Assembly: GCA_000634515.1 (NCBI GenBank)
Contig: JFNU01000202.1
Coordinates: 310,001-374,000, forward strand
Direction: 5' to 3'
Source: Prochlorococcus sp. scB245a_520K10
Lineage (GTDB): Bacteria; Cyanobacteriota; Cyanobacteriia; PCC-6307; Cyanobiaceae
Length of the DNA stretch: 64,000 bases
Position numbers and translations under genes: made by a program. The notes beneath the pieces are model-generated. The model saw only the letters and a program-made list of their open reading frames with translations, ran no database searches and was not told the DNA's origin. Each line of letters opens with the position of its first letter. Positions within the stretch are counted from its first letter, which is position 1. Positions 1 through 9,247 of this stretch are shown piece after piece.

Positions 1-1080
1 AAAAAATTACACACAGGTAGAAGTAGAAATGATCAAGTTGGCACAGATATAAGATTATGGCTAAGGAAAGAGATTGATAATCTCGAAATTTTAATAACTG
101 ATTTGCAAAAATCGTTTTTAAATCTTGCTAAATCAAATATTTATACCTTAATTCCTGGATATACACATATGCAAAGAGCGCAACCATTATCTTTAGCGCA
201 TCATTTATTGGCTTATTTGGAGATGTTTCAAAGAGACCGAGAAAGGTTTAAAGAAGTAAGATCAAGAGTAAATACTTCGCCATTAGGAGCTGCAGCACTA
301 GCTGGTACAAAAATAAAAATAGATAGGAACTTTACAGCTTCAGAATTGGGTTTTGAAAAGATATATCACAATAGTATTGATGCAGTTAGTGATAGAGATT
401 TTTGTATAGAGTTTGTTTCTGCATCAGCTTTAGTAATGTCTCATTTAAGTAAAATTTCGGAGGAAATAATATTATGGGTAACTGATGAATTTTCTTTTGC
501 AAAATTAACAGACAAATGTGCTACTGGTAGCAGCTTAATGCCGCAGAAAAAAAATCCTGATGTTCCAGAATTGATAAGAGGTAAAACAGGAAGAGTGTAT
601 GGTCATCTTCAAGCATTGTTAACTATGGTAAAAGGGGTACCACTTGCATATAATAAGGATTTTCAAGAGGATAAAGAACCAATATTTGATACTGCAGAGA
701 CTGTATCATCTTGTATCAAAGCAATGACTATTTTAATCAATGAGGGCATAGAATTTAATATTGAAAATTTATCTGCTTCAGTAAAAAATGATTTTTCTAA
801 TGCCACTGATTTGGCTGATTATTTAGTTGAAAAAAATGTTCCTTTCAGGACCGCATATCAAGTTGTGGGTGAAATTGTTAAGTATTGCTCTGAGAGAAAA
901 ATCTTATTTAAAAATCTTAAAATTGAGGATTTTAAAAAATTTCATCCTAAATTTGAAGAAGATGTTTTTGTAGATCTTGAACCTCTGAATGTCGTTAAGT
1001 CAAGAACTAGTGAAGGTGGTACAGGTTTTACTCAAGTTGAAAAGGAGGTTAATAATTGGCAGAAAAAATTGTTACTTTGA
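1..1080 (+). CDS. argH: Argininosuccinate lyase, 3' part (5' end outside window)
   Basis: The enzyme cleaves argininosuccinate to arginine and fumarate, the last step of arginine synthesis. The frame is open from base 1, so the gene is cut by the window edge; by family length about 100 N-terminal residues are missing. The first visible residues include the conserved HTGRSRNDQ segment. It is followed by the substrate-binding [11 protein letters not shown] segment and the fumarate-lyase signature [11 protein letters not shown] near bases 526-558, which carries the catalytic serine loop. A TTG near base 103 is internal and not the start. The last residues match the usual C-terminus and the stop is at 1078-1080. 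Identification is secure. Confidence 0.97.
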   Translation, partial: KKLHTGRSRNDQVGTDIRLWLRKEIDNLEILITDLQKSFLNLAKSNIYTLIPGYTHMQRAQPLSLAHHLLAYLEMFQRDRERFKEVRSRVNTSPLGAAALAGTKIKIDRNFTASELGFEKIYHNSIDAVSDRDFCIEFVSASALVMSHLSKISEEIILWVTDEFSFAKLTDKCATGSSLMPQKKNPDVPELIRGKTGRVYGHLQALLTMVKGVPLAYNKDFQEDKEPIFDTAETVSSCIKAMTILINEGIEFNIENLSASVKNDFSNATDLADYLVEKNVPFRTAYQVVGEIVKYCSERKILFKNLKIEDFKKFHPKFEEDVFVDLEPLNVVKSRTSEGGTGFTQVEKEVNNWQKKLLL

Positions 1081-1194
1081 GTCTCAATTATTTTTCTACA
1101 ACAAGGGTATACTTTGAAGTAGAATAATAAAGTATTGTAATTAAACTGCATTTGTAGTTTTTTTTAATCTGTAAATTTTTTTGTTGAGTTTAAA

Positions 1195-1797
1195 GTGAGT
1201 ATTTTTGTTGGCAATTTGCCTTTCCGCGCGGAGCGTGAAGATGTTTTACAGCTATTTTCCCCTTTTGGTGAAGTTTTAAATTGTTCTCTTCCTCTTGAAA
1301 GAGATACAGGTAGAAAAAGAGGATTTGCATTTGTTGAAATGGCAGATGAAGCAATTGAAGCTGCGGCCATTGATGGTTTGCAAGGAACAGAGCTTATGGG
1401 TAGGCCATTAAGAATAAATAAAGCAGAGCCAAGAGGATCAGGAGGACCTAGAAGAGGAGGAAGAGGAGGCTACGGCGGCGGTGGTAATAACGGTGGCTAC
1501 GGTGGCGGTGGTAATAACGGTGGCTACGGTGGCGGTGGTAATAACGGTGGCTACGGCGGCGGTGGTAATAACGCTGGCTACGGTGGCTACGGTGGCGGTG
1601 GTAATAACGCTGGCTACGGTGGCTACGGTGGCAATTCTGAATCTAATAGTTCTTATACCAATAAATCCTCAGGTGCAGCAGGTTGGGAAGATAGAAGTTA
1701 TGGGAATTCTTCTGAAAATTCTGAATATGAAAGTGGCAGAAGTCGAAGAAAAAGGGGCGTCTCAAATGAAGGTAATGCTTCAAATGATGAAAATTAG
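1195..1797 (+). CDS. Glycine-rich RRM RNA-binding protein
   Basis: A single RNA-recognition motif occupies about residues 1-80, with RNP2 (IFVGNLPF, residues 3-10) and RNP1 (RKRGFAFVEM, about residues 41-50). This is the cyanobacterial Rbp type of single-RRM, glycine-rich-tail protein. The tail (about residues 90-145) is built from GGYGGGGNN repeats, then a Ser/Asn-rich stretch ending in a basic RSRRKRG patch and acidic end. Rbp proteins bind mRNA and several are cold- or light-responsive; the role here is inferred from family. The start is GTG at 1195, fixed by the RRM beginning immediately. The stop codon overlaps that of the convergent dusA. Confidence 0.93.
   Translation: MSIFVGNLPFRAEREDVLQLFSPFGEVLNCSLPLERDTGRKRGFAFVEMADEAIEAAAIDGLQGTELMGRPLRINKAEPRGSGGPRRGGRGGYGGGGNNGGYGGGGNNGGYGGGGNNGGYGGGGNNAGYGGYGGGGNNAGYGGYGGNSESNSSYTNKSSGAAGWEDRSYGNSSENSEYESGRSRRKRGVSNEGNASNDEN
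1468..1632 (+). repeat. 27-bp in-frame tandem repeat coding for the Gly-rich tail
   Basis: The unit begins with GGCTAC at 1468, 1495, 1522, 1549, 1576, 1585, 1612 and 1621. Spacing is 27 bp, broken twice by a 9-bp GGCTACGGT partial unit. Each full unit encodes GYGGGGNNG or its NNA variant. The block is far more GC-rich than its surroundings. It lies wholly inside the RRM protein gene. Unit-number change by slippage would keep the frame. Confidence 0.95.
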
Positions 1798-2798
1798 TAA
1801 CCCATTTCTTTAAGCATAGAAGTTAATTTTAGAAGATACGCAATATCTAACTCCTTATTTATAGATTTCATTGAAATTTGATTTCTCCAAATTTTTGCTT
1901 TTGGAATACCCTCGACCAAATTTATGAGATGTTTACAAATATCCCAAGAATTTCCTCCTTTAGTTAAATGATTATCTATGTAGGGGATTAAAGAGAAGAT
2001 AATATCAGAAGCAGATTTTGGTTTTGTTTTAATTCCATAAACCTTTTTATCAATTTCAGACCATCTTAAGGGATGTTTATACACTGATCTTCCTATCATT
2101 ACACCATCAAAGTCAATTAGAGCTTTTAATGATTCATCGATATTTGTTAAGCCCCCATTGATTTCTATTAATAATTCTGGATTTAACTTTTTTAATTTTT
2201 TTACTACATCGTATTTAAGCGGAGGAATAGTTCTATTTTGTTTTGGATTTAACCCTTTTAAGATGGCTTTCCTTGCGTGAACTGTAAATCTATCTGCACC
2301 AGCTTTTGCGATACATCGTACGAAATTATTTAAATTCGCAAAACTATCATCGTTGTCTACTCCAATTCTGTGTTTAATCGTGACCGGTAAGCTGCAATTA
2401 TTTTTTAAAGTATCTATGCATTTTGCAACTTTTTCAGGATCCTTCATAAGCGAAGCACCAAAATTTCCAGAACATACTCTTGGACTTGGACAACCAACAT
2501 TAAAGTTTATTTCGTCATAACCCCAATCCTGTGCCATTTGGGCAACCTCTTTCAGAATATCGGGATTGTCTCCGCCTAATTGAATTGATATCGGGTGTTC
2601 TTCATGATTAAAATCTAAAAATTTTTCTTTTTTATCCGTATGAAATAAACTTTGAGCTACAATCATTTCCGTATATAAGAGAGCTTTAGAACTTATTTTC
2701 CTCATTATCATTCTGAAATGTTTATCAGTACAATCCATCATTGGAGCAATACTTAATTTATGAATATTTTTAATAGAATCAGGACGAATGTAACTCAT
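1794..2798 (-). CDS. dusA: tRNA-dihydrouridine synthase, DusA type
   Basis: FMN enzyme that reduces uridine to dihydrouridine in the tRNA D-loop using NADPH. The TIM-barrel starts with LSIAPMMDCTDKHFR (residues 15-29). The flavin/catalytic segment NVGCPSPRV carries the probable general-acid cysteine C103. The DusA-specific stretch FTVHARKAILKGLNPKQNR is present, which favours DusA over DusB or DusC. At 334 aa it is full length. It starts at ATG 2798 and is divergent from msrB with only 23 bp between the two start codons, so promoters must overlap. The 3' end overlaps the rbp stop. Confidence 0.95.
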   Translation of the reverse strand: MSYIRPDSIKNIHKLSIAPMMDCTDKHFRMIMRKISSKALLYTEMIVAQSLFHTDKKEKFLDFNHEEHPISIQLGGDNPDILKEVAQMAQDWGYDEINFNVGCPSPRVCSGNFGASLMKDPEKVAKCIDTLKNNCSLPVTIKHRIGVDNDDSFANLNNFVRCIAKAGADRFTVHARKAILKGLNPKQNRTIPPLKYDVVKKLKKLNPELLIEINGGLTNIDESLKALIDFDGVMIGRSVYKHPLRWSEIDKKVYGIKTKPKSASDIIFSLIPYIDNHLTKGGNSWDICKHLINLVEGIPKAKIWRNQISMKSINKELDIAYLLKLTSMLKEMGY

Positions 2799-2821
2799 TA
2801 TTTTTTATGTGAACTAAGTAT

Positions 2822-3316
2822 ATGAATCAATTTCTATCAAGAAGAACCTTTATTCTAATTCCTTCCATGTCAATACTAAAAACAATTTTTAAGCCTATGC
2901 AAGTTTTAGCTTCTTCACTCGCTTCTAAAGAAGAGTGGAATTTATCTAAAGAAGATTGGAAATCAAGACTCAGTCCAGAATCTTATTATATTCTGAGGGA
3001 GGAAGGAACTGAAAGAGCTTTTAGTAGCCAATTAAATAATGAAAAAAGAAAAGGGGTTTTCCACTGTGCAGGATGTGATTTGCCGCTTTTTCTCTCGGAC
3101 AAAAAGTATGATAGTGGAACAGGTTGGCCAAGTTTTTGGGATTCAATTCAAGGATCAATTGAGACGAAGGTTGATTTTAAGTTGATTGTTCCAAGAACTG
3201 AATATCACTGTTCTAGATGTGGAGGTCATCAAGGACATGTATTTAATGATGGGCCACCTCCCACAGGAAAAAGATATTGCAATAACGGCCTCGCATTAAG
3301 GTTTGTTCCTGATTAA
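2822..3316 (+). CDS. msrB: Peptide-methionine (R)-S-oxide reductase with N-terminal extension
   Basis: Repairs methionine-R-sulfoxide in oxidised proteins. The SelR/MsrB domain spans about residues 37-163. Zinc ligands are C82, C85, C130 and C133. The GTGWPSFW motif is at residues 99-106, and catalytic C153 sits in RYCNNGLALRF. Ahead of the domain is a 35-residue extension, SRRTFILIPS then a moderately hydrophobic stretch to LASSLA. It resembles a twin-arginine or lipoprotein-free export signal, though the hydrophobic core is short. Location in the thylakoid lumen or periplasm is an inference. A start further inside would still leave an intact enzyme. Confidence 0.93.
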   Translation: MNQFLSRRTFILIPSMSILKTIFKPMQVLASSLASKEEWNLSKEDWKSRLSPESYYILREEGTERAFSSQLNNEKRKGVFHCAGCDLPLFLSDKKYDSGTGWPSFWDSIQGSIETKVDFKLIVPRTEYHCSRCGGHQGHVFNDGPPPTGKRYCNNGLALRFVPD

Positions 3317-3323
3317 AATTTTG

Positions 3324-3337
3324 TGCGGCCTTCCGCA
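3324..3337 (+). terminator. Possible weak terminator hairpin after msrB
   Basis: A 5-bp inverted repeat (TGCGG, loop CCTT, CCGCA) lies 7 bases past the msrB stop and is GC-rich for this genome. A short T-rich but interrupted stretch follows (ACTTGTTTTGTG). The stem is short and the T-tract imperfect, so it is only a candidate. Confidence 0.35.
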
Positions 3338-3391
3338 ACTTGTTTTGTGCATCATTTTAATGGAAAATAGTCTTATTAAATTTTTAGAAAA

Positions 3392-4111
3392 ATGATTGAA
3401 AATCAATCAGACAATATTGATAATAAAGAAAGTGATATTTCTGATCTGGATAATGCTCCTGAAGATAATTCACCTCTCGAAGATCAAATAGTTGAAAATG
3501 ATGAATCATCATCTCAAAAAACAGGAGAAATAAATACTGAAGAATTAAAAAATACTATTTCCAATAATGATGCAAGATTAGAACAGTTAGAAAAAGAACA
3601 TGAAACATTAAAAAATCAATATGTAAGAATTTCAGCAGATTTTGATAATTTTAGGAAAAGGCAGTCTAGAGATCAGGATGATTTGAAAATTCAACTCGTT
3701 TCTAAGTCTTTAACCGCAATATTACCTATTGTTGATAACTTTGAAAGAGCAAGACAACAACTTAAACCAGAAAGTGAAGAAGCTCAAGCTCTTCATAGAA
3801 GTTATCAAGGATTGTATAAACAACTTGTAGAAGTTTTAAAACAACAAGGAGTTGCCCCCATGAGAGTTGTTGGCCAGCAATTTGATCCAAATTTGCATGA
3901 AGCTGTATTAAGAGAGCCAAGTGAAGAGCTTAAAGAGGATTTTATTATCGAAGAATTGCAGCGAGGATATCATTTAGAAGGCAAGGTTTTAAGACATGCT
4001 TTAGTTAAAGTTTCTATGGGACCTGGAAAACAAAATTCACAAGAAGAAGTAGAAAAGGATACAGTTGAAGTGGATATTGATTCAGAGGAAAGTACTTCTG
4101 AGGATGTATAA
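3392..4111 (+). CDS. grpE: GrpE nucleotide exchange factor for DnaK
   Basis: Co-chaperone that releases ADP from Hsp70 (DnaK). The first 60 or so residues are acidic and low-complexity. A long coiled-coil helix follows (about residues 48-90). The GrpE core includes [24 protein letters not shown] and the conserved end segment [19 protein letters not shown] with [17 protein letters not shown]. The C-terminus is again acidic. At 239 aa it matches cyanobacterial GrpE. It is followed 29 bp later by dnaJ, so the two are very likely one operon. No CIRCE-type repeat was seen upstream. Confidence 0.96.
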   Translation: MIENQSDNIDNKESDISDLDNAPEDNSPLEDQIVENDESSSQKTGEINTEELKNTISNNDARLEQLEKEHETLKNQYVRISADFDNFRKRQSRDQDDLKIQLVSKSLTAILPIVDNFERARQQLKPESEEAQALHRSYQGLYKQLVEVLKQQGVAPMRVVGQQFDPNLHEAVLREPSEELKEDFIIEELQRGYHLEGKVLRHALVKVSMGPGKQNSQEEVEKDTVEVDIDSEESTSEDV

Positions 4112-4140
4112 ATTCCAAATTTTTACTTGAGCGTTATGTA

Positions 4141-5265
4141 ATGGCTGATTTTTATCAAATACTTGGAGTTTCAAGAGATGCTGATGCTGATACCTTAAAA
4201 AGGGCTTATAGAAAATTAGCAAGACAATATCATCCTGACGTTAATAAAGAACCTGGAGCTGAAGATAAATTTAAAGAAATTGGCAAGGCTTATGAAGCAT
4301 TAGCTGATCCTGAAACGAGAGCTAGATATGATCAGTTTGGAGAGGCTGGTCTTGGAGGTGCAGCTGGAATGCCCGATATGGGTGATATGGGTGGCTTTGC
4401 AGATTTATTTGAAACCTTTTTTAATGGCTTTGGTGGACAAAATCCACAGGCAGGAAGAACTCAAAGAAGAGGTCCTCAACAAGGAGATGATTTAAGGTAC
4501 GACCTTAATGTTGACTTTAAAGATGCAATATTTGGTCAACAAAGAGAAATTAAAATTCCTCATCTTGAGACATGTGAAGTTTGTGGCGGAACAGGTGCAA
4601 AGCCAGGAACAGGACCAAAAAATTGTTCAACATGTGGAGGAAGTGGACAAGTTAGAAGAGCAACCAGAACACCTTTTGGTAATTTCACACAAGTAGCTGA
4701 ATGTCCTACATGCAATGGAACTGGTCAGATAATTGCAGATCCATGTTTAAGTTGCGGTGGTAATGGAGTAAAGCAAGTTAGAAAAAAATTAAGAATTAAT
4801 ATTCCTGCAGGAGTTGATACTGGTACTAAATTAAGAGTTTCAGGAGAGGGAAATGTTGGATTGAAAGGGGGTCCACCTGGAGATCTTTATGTTTTTATTA
4901 AGGTCAATAATGATTCAAAACTTAAAAGAGATGGTGTGACTATTTACTCAGAAATAGCTGTGAGTTATCTACAGGCTATTTTAGGAGACACTGTTGAAAT
5001 TACTACAGTCGATGGAAATGTTAATTTAAAAATTCCAAGTGGTACTCAACCAAATACAACTTTGTCACTTGAGAATAAAGGGGTACCTAGACTTGGCAAT
5101 CCAGTTGCTAGAGGTAATCATGAAGTTCTAGTAAAAGTAAAATTGCCAACTCGTATAAATGACGAAGAACGAAAGCTTTTAGAGGACTTAGCTTCTCAAT
5201 ATTCAGACAAAAATATTAATTCCAGTAGTGGACTATTTAGTAAATTATTTGGTAAAGAATCTTAA
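4141..5265 (+). CDS. dnaJ: DnaJ chaperone, type I
   Basis: Hsp40 that delivers unfolded clients to DnaK and stimulates its ATPase. The J domain is at residues 1-68 with HPD in YHPDVNK. A Gly/Phe-rich linker follows. The zinc domain has four CxxCxGxG-type repeats: [24 protein letters not shown] and CLSCGGNG. The C-terminal client-binding beta domains complete it. All type I elements are present at 374 aa. The stop codon shares its last A with the start of the next gene (TAATG), which suggests coupled translation. Confidence 0.97.
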   Translation: MADFYQILGVSRDADADTLKRAYRKLARQYHPDVNKEPGAEDKFKEIGKAYEALADPETRARYDQFGEAGLGGAAGMPDMGDMGGFADLFETFFNGFGGQNPQAGRTQRRGPQQGDDLRYDLNVDFKDAIFGQQREIKIPHLETCEVCGGTGAKPGTGPKNCSTCGGSGQVRRATRTPFGNFTQVAECPTCNGTGQIIADPCLSCGGNGVKQVRKKLRINIPAGVDTGTKLRVSGEGNVGLKGGPPGDLYVFIKVNNDSKLKRDGVTIYSEIAVSYLQAILGDTVEITTVDGNVNLKIPSGTQPNTTLSLENKGVPRLGNPVARGNHEVLVKVKLPTRINDEERKLLEDLASQYSDKNINSSSGLFSKLFGKES

Positions 5266-5495
5266 TGACTTTTTTAAAGCATTTGGATCTTAAATCTGTT
5301 CCATGCCCTTTAAATGTCGTCAAAATTAAATTAGCTTTAGAGAAGTTATCCAAAAATGAACAACTTATAGTTGAACTAGACAAGGGTGAACCAGAAGAAA
5401 TGGTATTAAACAACTTAAAAGAGATGGGATGCTTGTTTAAACAAATTAAAGAAAATGAAAAATTTATTAAAATAAAAATATTGCATGAAAACTAA
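5265..5495 (+). CDS. TusA/SirA-family small protein
   Basis: A 76-aa protein with the TusA-like fold order: LDLKSVPCPLNVVKIKLALEKL, then a beta strand and a second helix (PEEMVLNNLKEMG). TusA proteins carry sulfur on the cysteine of a CPxP motif for tRNA thiolation or cofactor synthesis. Here the cysteine (C14) and first proline are kept but the second proline is Asn (CPLN). The protein may therefore be a divergent sulfur carrier or a structural relative. It overlaps dnaJ by one base and rsgA by 11 bases, so it is part of the grpE-dnaJ-rsgA run. The specific function is not known. Confidence 0.85.
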   Translation: MTFLKHLDLKSVPCPLNVVKIKLALEKLSKNEQLIVELDKGEPEEMVLNNLKEMGCLFKQIKENEKFIKIKILHEN

Positions 5496-6402
5496 TAGCA
5501 AAAATTTAGGCTTGGTTACGAAAAAATTTAATGATTTTTTTTTAGTTGACTTAAAAAATCAAGAACATTTTGGAAATAGAAATCGATTTTTATGTAAGGT
5601 GAGGAAGTCTATAAATTTCAAAGATCAATTAATTTATGTTGGAGACGAAGTAGTAATTGACAATATTGATTTAAAAAGCAAACGCGCATTAATAATAAGT
5701 CTAAAAAAAAGAAAAAATTTATTAGCTAGACCTTCAGTGGCAAACATTTCTAATATATACATTACTTTTTCAGTTGAAGAGCCAGAGTTGAATTTATCTC
5801 AAGTTAATAGGTTTTTGATATCGGCAGAATCAATGGGAGTTGAAGTGTCATTAGTTTTGACAAAGTGTGATTTAATTTCAGATAAAAGAAGATCTTTCTT
5901 AATTGATAAATTTGGGCAATGGGGTTATCAAGCAATTACTTTGAATTTACATAAATCTGATTACTTTAATAATTTATTAGCTGAGTTAAAGCAAAAAGAG
6001 AGTTCGATCTTCATGGGACCATCTGGTGTTGGCAAAACTACTTTGCTTAATATGATAATTCCAGGTCTTCAAAATAGTACTGCTCCAGTTTCAAATAAAA
6101 TTAAGAGAGGTAAAAACACTACTAGAAATGTTGAGTTATTTTCTTTATCAAATGAAAGTTACATTGTGGACACTCCTGGTTTTAATATGCAACCTCTAGA
6201 GGTTGATAGTCGCTTGTTACCAAATCTTTATTCAGAAATAAAAAAACAAGTAGTCGATGAAGGAATTAAGTGTAAATTTCGCAACTGTTTACATTTAAAT
6301 GATGAAGGTTGCAATTTAAATAAATCGTTCGAAAGATATTCTTTTTATAAAGAAATGATAGAGTCTTCTAAGAGTCACCATTATCAAAACCAGGAAGATT
6401 AA
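5485..6402 (+). CDS. rsgA: Ribosome small-subunit-dependent GTPase RsgA
   Basis: Late-stage 30S assembly GTPase (YjeQ/EngC). An N-terminal OB-fold is followed by the circularly permuted GTPase order: G4 TKCD (126-129), then G1 GPSGVGKTT (178-186), then G3 DTPG (229-232). The C-terminal zinc knuckle uses C263, C268, H270 and C276. At 305 aa it is full length. Its 3' end overlaps the convergent ebfC gene by 35 bases on the opposite strand. It starts at ATG 5485, inside the upstream TusA-like gene. Confidence 0.95.
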   Translation: MKTNSKNLGLVTKKFNDFFLVDLKNQEHFGNRNRFLCKVRKSINFKDQLIYVGDEVVIDNIDLKSKRALIISLKKRKNLLARPSVANISNIYITFSVEEPELNLSQVNRFLISAESMGVEVSLVLTKCDLISDKRRSFLIDKFGQWGYQAITLNLHKSDYFNNLLAELKQKESSIFMGPSGVGKTTLLNMIIPGLQNSTAPVSNKIKRGKNTTRNVELFSLSNESYIVDTPGFNMQPLEVDSRLLPNLYSEIKKQVVDEGIKCKFRNCLHLNDEGCNLNKSFERYSFYKEMIESSKSHHYQNQED

Positions 6403-6718
6403 GATTTAATCCACCAGTCAAATCATTCATTCTTTCTTTCATAGTTGTAGTTGATAATTCATGAGCTTTTTGAATTGCCTGTAAGATATTTTGCTCAATT
6501 TTTTCTTTATCTGAATTAAAAATATTTTCTTGCACTTCTACCTTTAAAGGAAGTTGGTTTCCACTTATCCAGACTTTTATCATTTCATCATCACTTTTTC
6601 CTTCAATCTCCATATTTTCAAGTTCATCTTGTAATTTTTGAGCATCTTGCTGAATTTGTTTAGCTTTTTTAAAAGCTTCTGTAAGTTGTCCAAAGTTAGG
6701 AAGTCCAAAACCCGCCAT
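6368..6718 (-). CDS. ebfC: YbaB/EbfC-family nucleoid-associated protein
   Basis: A small (116 aa) alpha-beta protein that binds DNA as a dimer in characterised relatives. The N-terminal [27 protein letters not shown] and the strand segment [19 protein letters not shown] are typical. The C-terminus includes the usual [18 protein letters not shown]. It lies 17 bp downstream of murB on the same strand, so it is probably the last gene of a murC-murB-ebfC transcript. The last 35 bases overlap rsgA antisense. Confidence 0.92.
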   Translation of the reverse strand: MAGFGLPNFGQLTEAFKKAKQIQQDAQKLQDELENMEIEGKSDDEMIKVWISGNQLPLKVEVQENIFNSDKEKIEQNILQAIQKAHELSTTTMKERMNDLTGGLNLNLPGFDNGDS

Positions 6719-6735
6719 TTTGTAAAAAAGTTTCT

Positions 6736-7629
6736 TTAATCAGGATAGTCAAAACCAATCATTCTTACTTCCGGTTGCAAATAAATACCTTTATTTTGTA
6801 GTACTTTTTGTTGAATTACAGCTATTAATTCATAAATATCTTTTGAACTTGCTGAAGAATTATTAATAATAAAATTTGAATGCATTGAAGAAATTTCTGC
6901 ACCACCAATTTTAAATCCCTTTAAACCCATATCATCAATTAATTTTGCTGCATAATTATTTTTAGGATTTTTAAAAACACTACCAAAACTTGGTTGATGG
7001 TATGGCTGTGTTTCTGTTTTTAATTTAAGGTTATTTTTAGTTGTTTGAATTAATTGTTCGAGATTTCCATTAGGCTTAAAATGTAGTCTTGCACTAATAA
7101 TCGTCAAATCGTTTTTTTGAAAAGAGCTAAATCTATACTCAAAATTGATATCTTTTTTTTCAATTTCAAGTTTTTCATTAGTTTTATTATTTATCACTTT
7201 TACGGAAATAAGATTTTTTGCTAGCGATAAATTGCCTGTACCAGCATTCATATAAATTGCTCCTCCTAATGTTCCTGGAATTCCGACAGCCCATTCACCA
7301 CCTTGTAATCTATTTTTAGCAAGAGAATTAGATAATGTTGGGAGCATTACACCTGCTTCAGCTTCAACAATTCCTGAATATTTATCTATTGTTAATGACT
7401 TCATTTTTTTTGTACATATAACTAAACCTTTTATGAAAATATTATTTATCAAAAGATTTGAACCTGCGCCAATTATTTGGCATCTTTGTTTGTTTAAATT
7501 AGCCCATTTTACTAGATATGAAAATTCGTCTAAATTTTTTGGTTCAGCAAAATATTCAGCTACTCCTCCCACTTTAATAGTTGTAAAACTACTTAGATTA
7601 CAGTTTTTAGAAAAAATTTTTTTATTCAT
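6736..7629 (-). CDS. murB: UDP-N-acetylenolpyruvoylglucosamine reductase
   Basis: FAD enzyme making UDP-MurNAc with NADPH, the second committed step of peptidoglycan synthesis. The FAD-binding segments [12 protein letters not shown] and GAGSNLL are at the N-terminus. [15 protein letters not shown] follows at about residues 116-130. The catalytic serine/Glu region includes [11 protein letters not shown] and the end HSNFIINN. At 297 aa this is the short (type II) MurB, expected for this group. It follows murC after 16 bp on the same strand, a functional pair. Confidence 0.96.
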   Translation of the reverse strand: MNKKIFSKNCNLSSFTTIKVGGVAEYFAEPKNLDEFSYLVKWANLNKQRCQIIGAGSNLLINNIFIKGLVICTKKMKSLTIDKYSGIVEAEAGVMLPTLSNSLAKNRLQGGEWAVGIPGTLGGAIYMNAGTGNLSLAKNLISVKVINNKTNEKLEIEKKDINFEYRFSSFQKNDLTIISARLHFKPNGNLEQLIQTTKNNLKLKTETQPYHQPSFGSVFKNPKNNYAAKLIDDMGLKGFKIGGAEISSMHSNFIINNSSASSKDIYELIAVIQQKVLQNKGIYLQPEVRMIGFDYPD

Positions 7630-7645
7630 AGATTAATTTTCTATT

Positions 7646-9055
7646 TTAATTGTTTTTTTCATTTAAAATTGACCAGAAATTATGGCAATCACCAGCTCCC
7701 ATATTTAAAATTAAATCCCCTTTTTGAGTTAGTTCGTAAAAATTTTTTGTAATTTCATGATAATTATTTATGAAACTAACATTTTTATTTTGTTTACAAA
7801 TAAGATCAGTGATAATTTCCGAAGTAATTTTATCTACGTTTACTTCTCCTGCTGCATAAATACTTGTTACATAGATAACATCTGCTTTTGATAATTCTTC
7901 AGCGAATTCTTTAGCAAATTGCTTTACTCGAGAATATCTATGGGGTTGAAAAATAGCTATTAATCTACTTTTATGAAATTCATTATTATTTTTTTGGTTA
8001 ATAAATAATCTTCCTAATTTAATCGTCTCTTTTACTTCGTTTGGGTGATGTGCATAATCATCATATAAATACCTTTCATCTATTTTGCCTCTGTATTCAA
8101 ATCTTTTTTTTGGTAGTTTAAGGTATTTTATATTTTTCTTAATTTCTAAAAAATCTACACCTATCATTCTTGAAGCTGCTATTGCAGCTGTGATATTAGA
8201 TAAATTGTGTAAGCCTGGTATTGGAATATTTATACTAGTTATGAAATTTCCATTTTCATAATATTTTCCAATCGTGTGACTTTTATTTATTTCAGTAGGG
8301 ATTAATGCATAACTAACATTGATTGGTGTAGTGTTTGACCAATTGCTTTCAGAATTAAAATTATTCCGCGTAATTTCACAATCAAAATTAATTAATAATT
8401 TTTTAGAATTTTTAGCGAAATCTTTAAAAGAATATATAACTTCCTTTAAATCAGAGAAATGATCGCAATGATCAAAATCAATGTTATTTATTATTCCAAT
8501 ATCAGATTTATATCTATTTATTGTGCCATCAGACTCATCAACTTCAGCTACTAAGAATTTTGTATTTTCTAAATGACAATTTGAATTGTAGATAGGAATT
8601 ATTCCCCCAGTTATTGAAGAAGAATTATGTGTACATAACTCAAGCAGTGTTGAAAGAAATGTACTGGTTGATGTTTTTCCATGGCTGCCTGCTACTGCTA
8701 ATGAAGTATAAGATTGCATTAACAGTGCAAGAATCTCTGAACGATGTTTTATTGGTAAATTTTTTTCTTTACAGTACATTAATTCTTCATTGTCTGGCTT
8801 GATAGCTGTGCTTACAACAAAATTAATTAAATTGTTGTCAAATTTTGAAGTTATAAGTTCAATATTTTGTCCAATTTGAGAATTGAAGATAATTGCACCT
8901 AATTTTTCTAATTTTTTAGTTTCATTGTTCTTAATTAAATCAGATCCTGAAACTGAATAACCTTTTTTCAGTAAACCCATTGCAATTGCTGACATTCCAA
9001 TACCGCCTACTCCAATAAAATGAAAATGATTCTTAGGTATTAATTCTTTATTCAA
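7646..9055 (-). CDS. murC: UDP-N-acetylmuramate-L-alanine ligase
   Basis: Adds L-Ala to UDP-MurNAc with ATP. The Rossmann-like domain begins HFIGVGGIGMSA (12-23). The ATP-binding loop AGSHGKTST is at residues 122-130. The Mur ligase central motif EVDESDGT and the C-terminal DDYAHHPNE segment are present. At 469 aa it is full length. It is the first gene of murC-murB-ebfC, and its start faces gap2 across 192 bp. Confidence 0.96.
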   Translation of the reverse strand: MNKELIPKNHFHFIGVGGIGMSAIAMGLLKKGYSVSGSDLIKNNETKKLEKLGAIIFNSQIGQNIELITSKFDNNLINFVVSTAIKPDNEELMYCKEKNLPIKHRSEILALLMQSYTSLAVAGSHGKTSTSTFLSTLLELCTHNSSSITGGIIPIYNSNCHLENTKFLVAEVDESDGTINRYKSDIGIINNIDFDHCDHFSDLKEVIYSFKDFAKNSKKLLINFDCEITRNNFNSESNWSNTTPINVSYALIPTEINKSHTIGKYYENGNFITSINIPIPGLHNLSNITAAIAASRMIGVDFLEIKKNIKYLKLPKKRFEYRGKIDERYLYDDYAHHPNEVKETIKLGRLFINQKNNNEFHKSRLIAIFQPHRYSRVKQFAKEFAEELSKADVIYVTSIYAAGEVNVDKITSEIITDLICKQNKNVSFINNYHEITKNFYELTQKGDLILNMGAGDCHNFWSILNEKNN

Positions 9056-9183
9056 TGTTTATCTTTTACTTAAATTAAAATAACTTCAAAGTAAAATTTT
9101 GGTATTTTTTCTTAAAAAAAAATGATTTTTTTTCTGGAATTAATACAAAACTAGACTTATTTGCTTAATAAATCAAAAAAAAC

Positions 9184-9212
9184 TTACGTTATTGCACAAA
9201 ATTCAGTATGAT
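9184..9212 (+). promoter_or_regulatory. Candidate promoter for gap2
   Basis: TATGAT (9207-9212) is a 5/6 match to the bacterial -10 box. TTACGT lies 17 bases upstream at 9184-9189, a poor -35. The site is 35 bp before the gap2 start in the divergent murC/gap2 spacer. Only the -10 is persuasive. Confidence 0.3.
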
Positions 9213-9247
9213 CAGCAACTTAGGTTAATCATTTAGAATTATTAGTT

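Noticed and set aside
103..1080. Start of argH at TTG 103
   Set aside because: The frame is open to base 1 and conserved HTGRSRNDQ residues lie upstream.
1468..1632. CRISPR-like repeats
   Set aside because: Tandem coding repeat with no unique spacers and no cas genes.
1481..1813. Second open frame across the Gly-rich repeat
   Set aside because: It is open only because the 27-bp repeat is a multiple of three; the product is Val/Thr/Ala repeats with no family features.
3317..3391. CIRCE heat-shock element before grpE
   Set aside because: No TTAGCACTC-N9-GAGTGCTAA-like dyad; only the short TGCGG/CCGCA hairpin is present.
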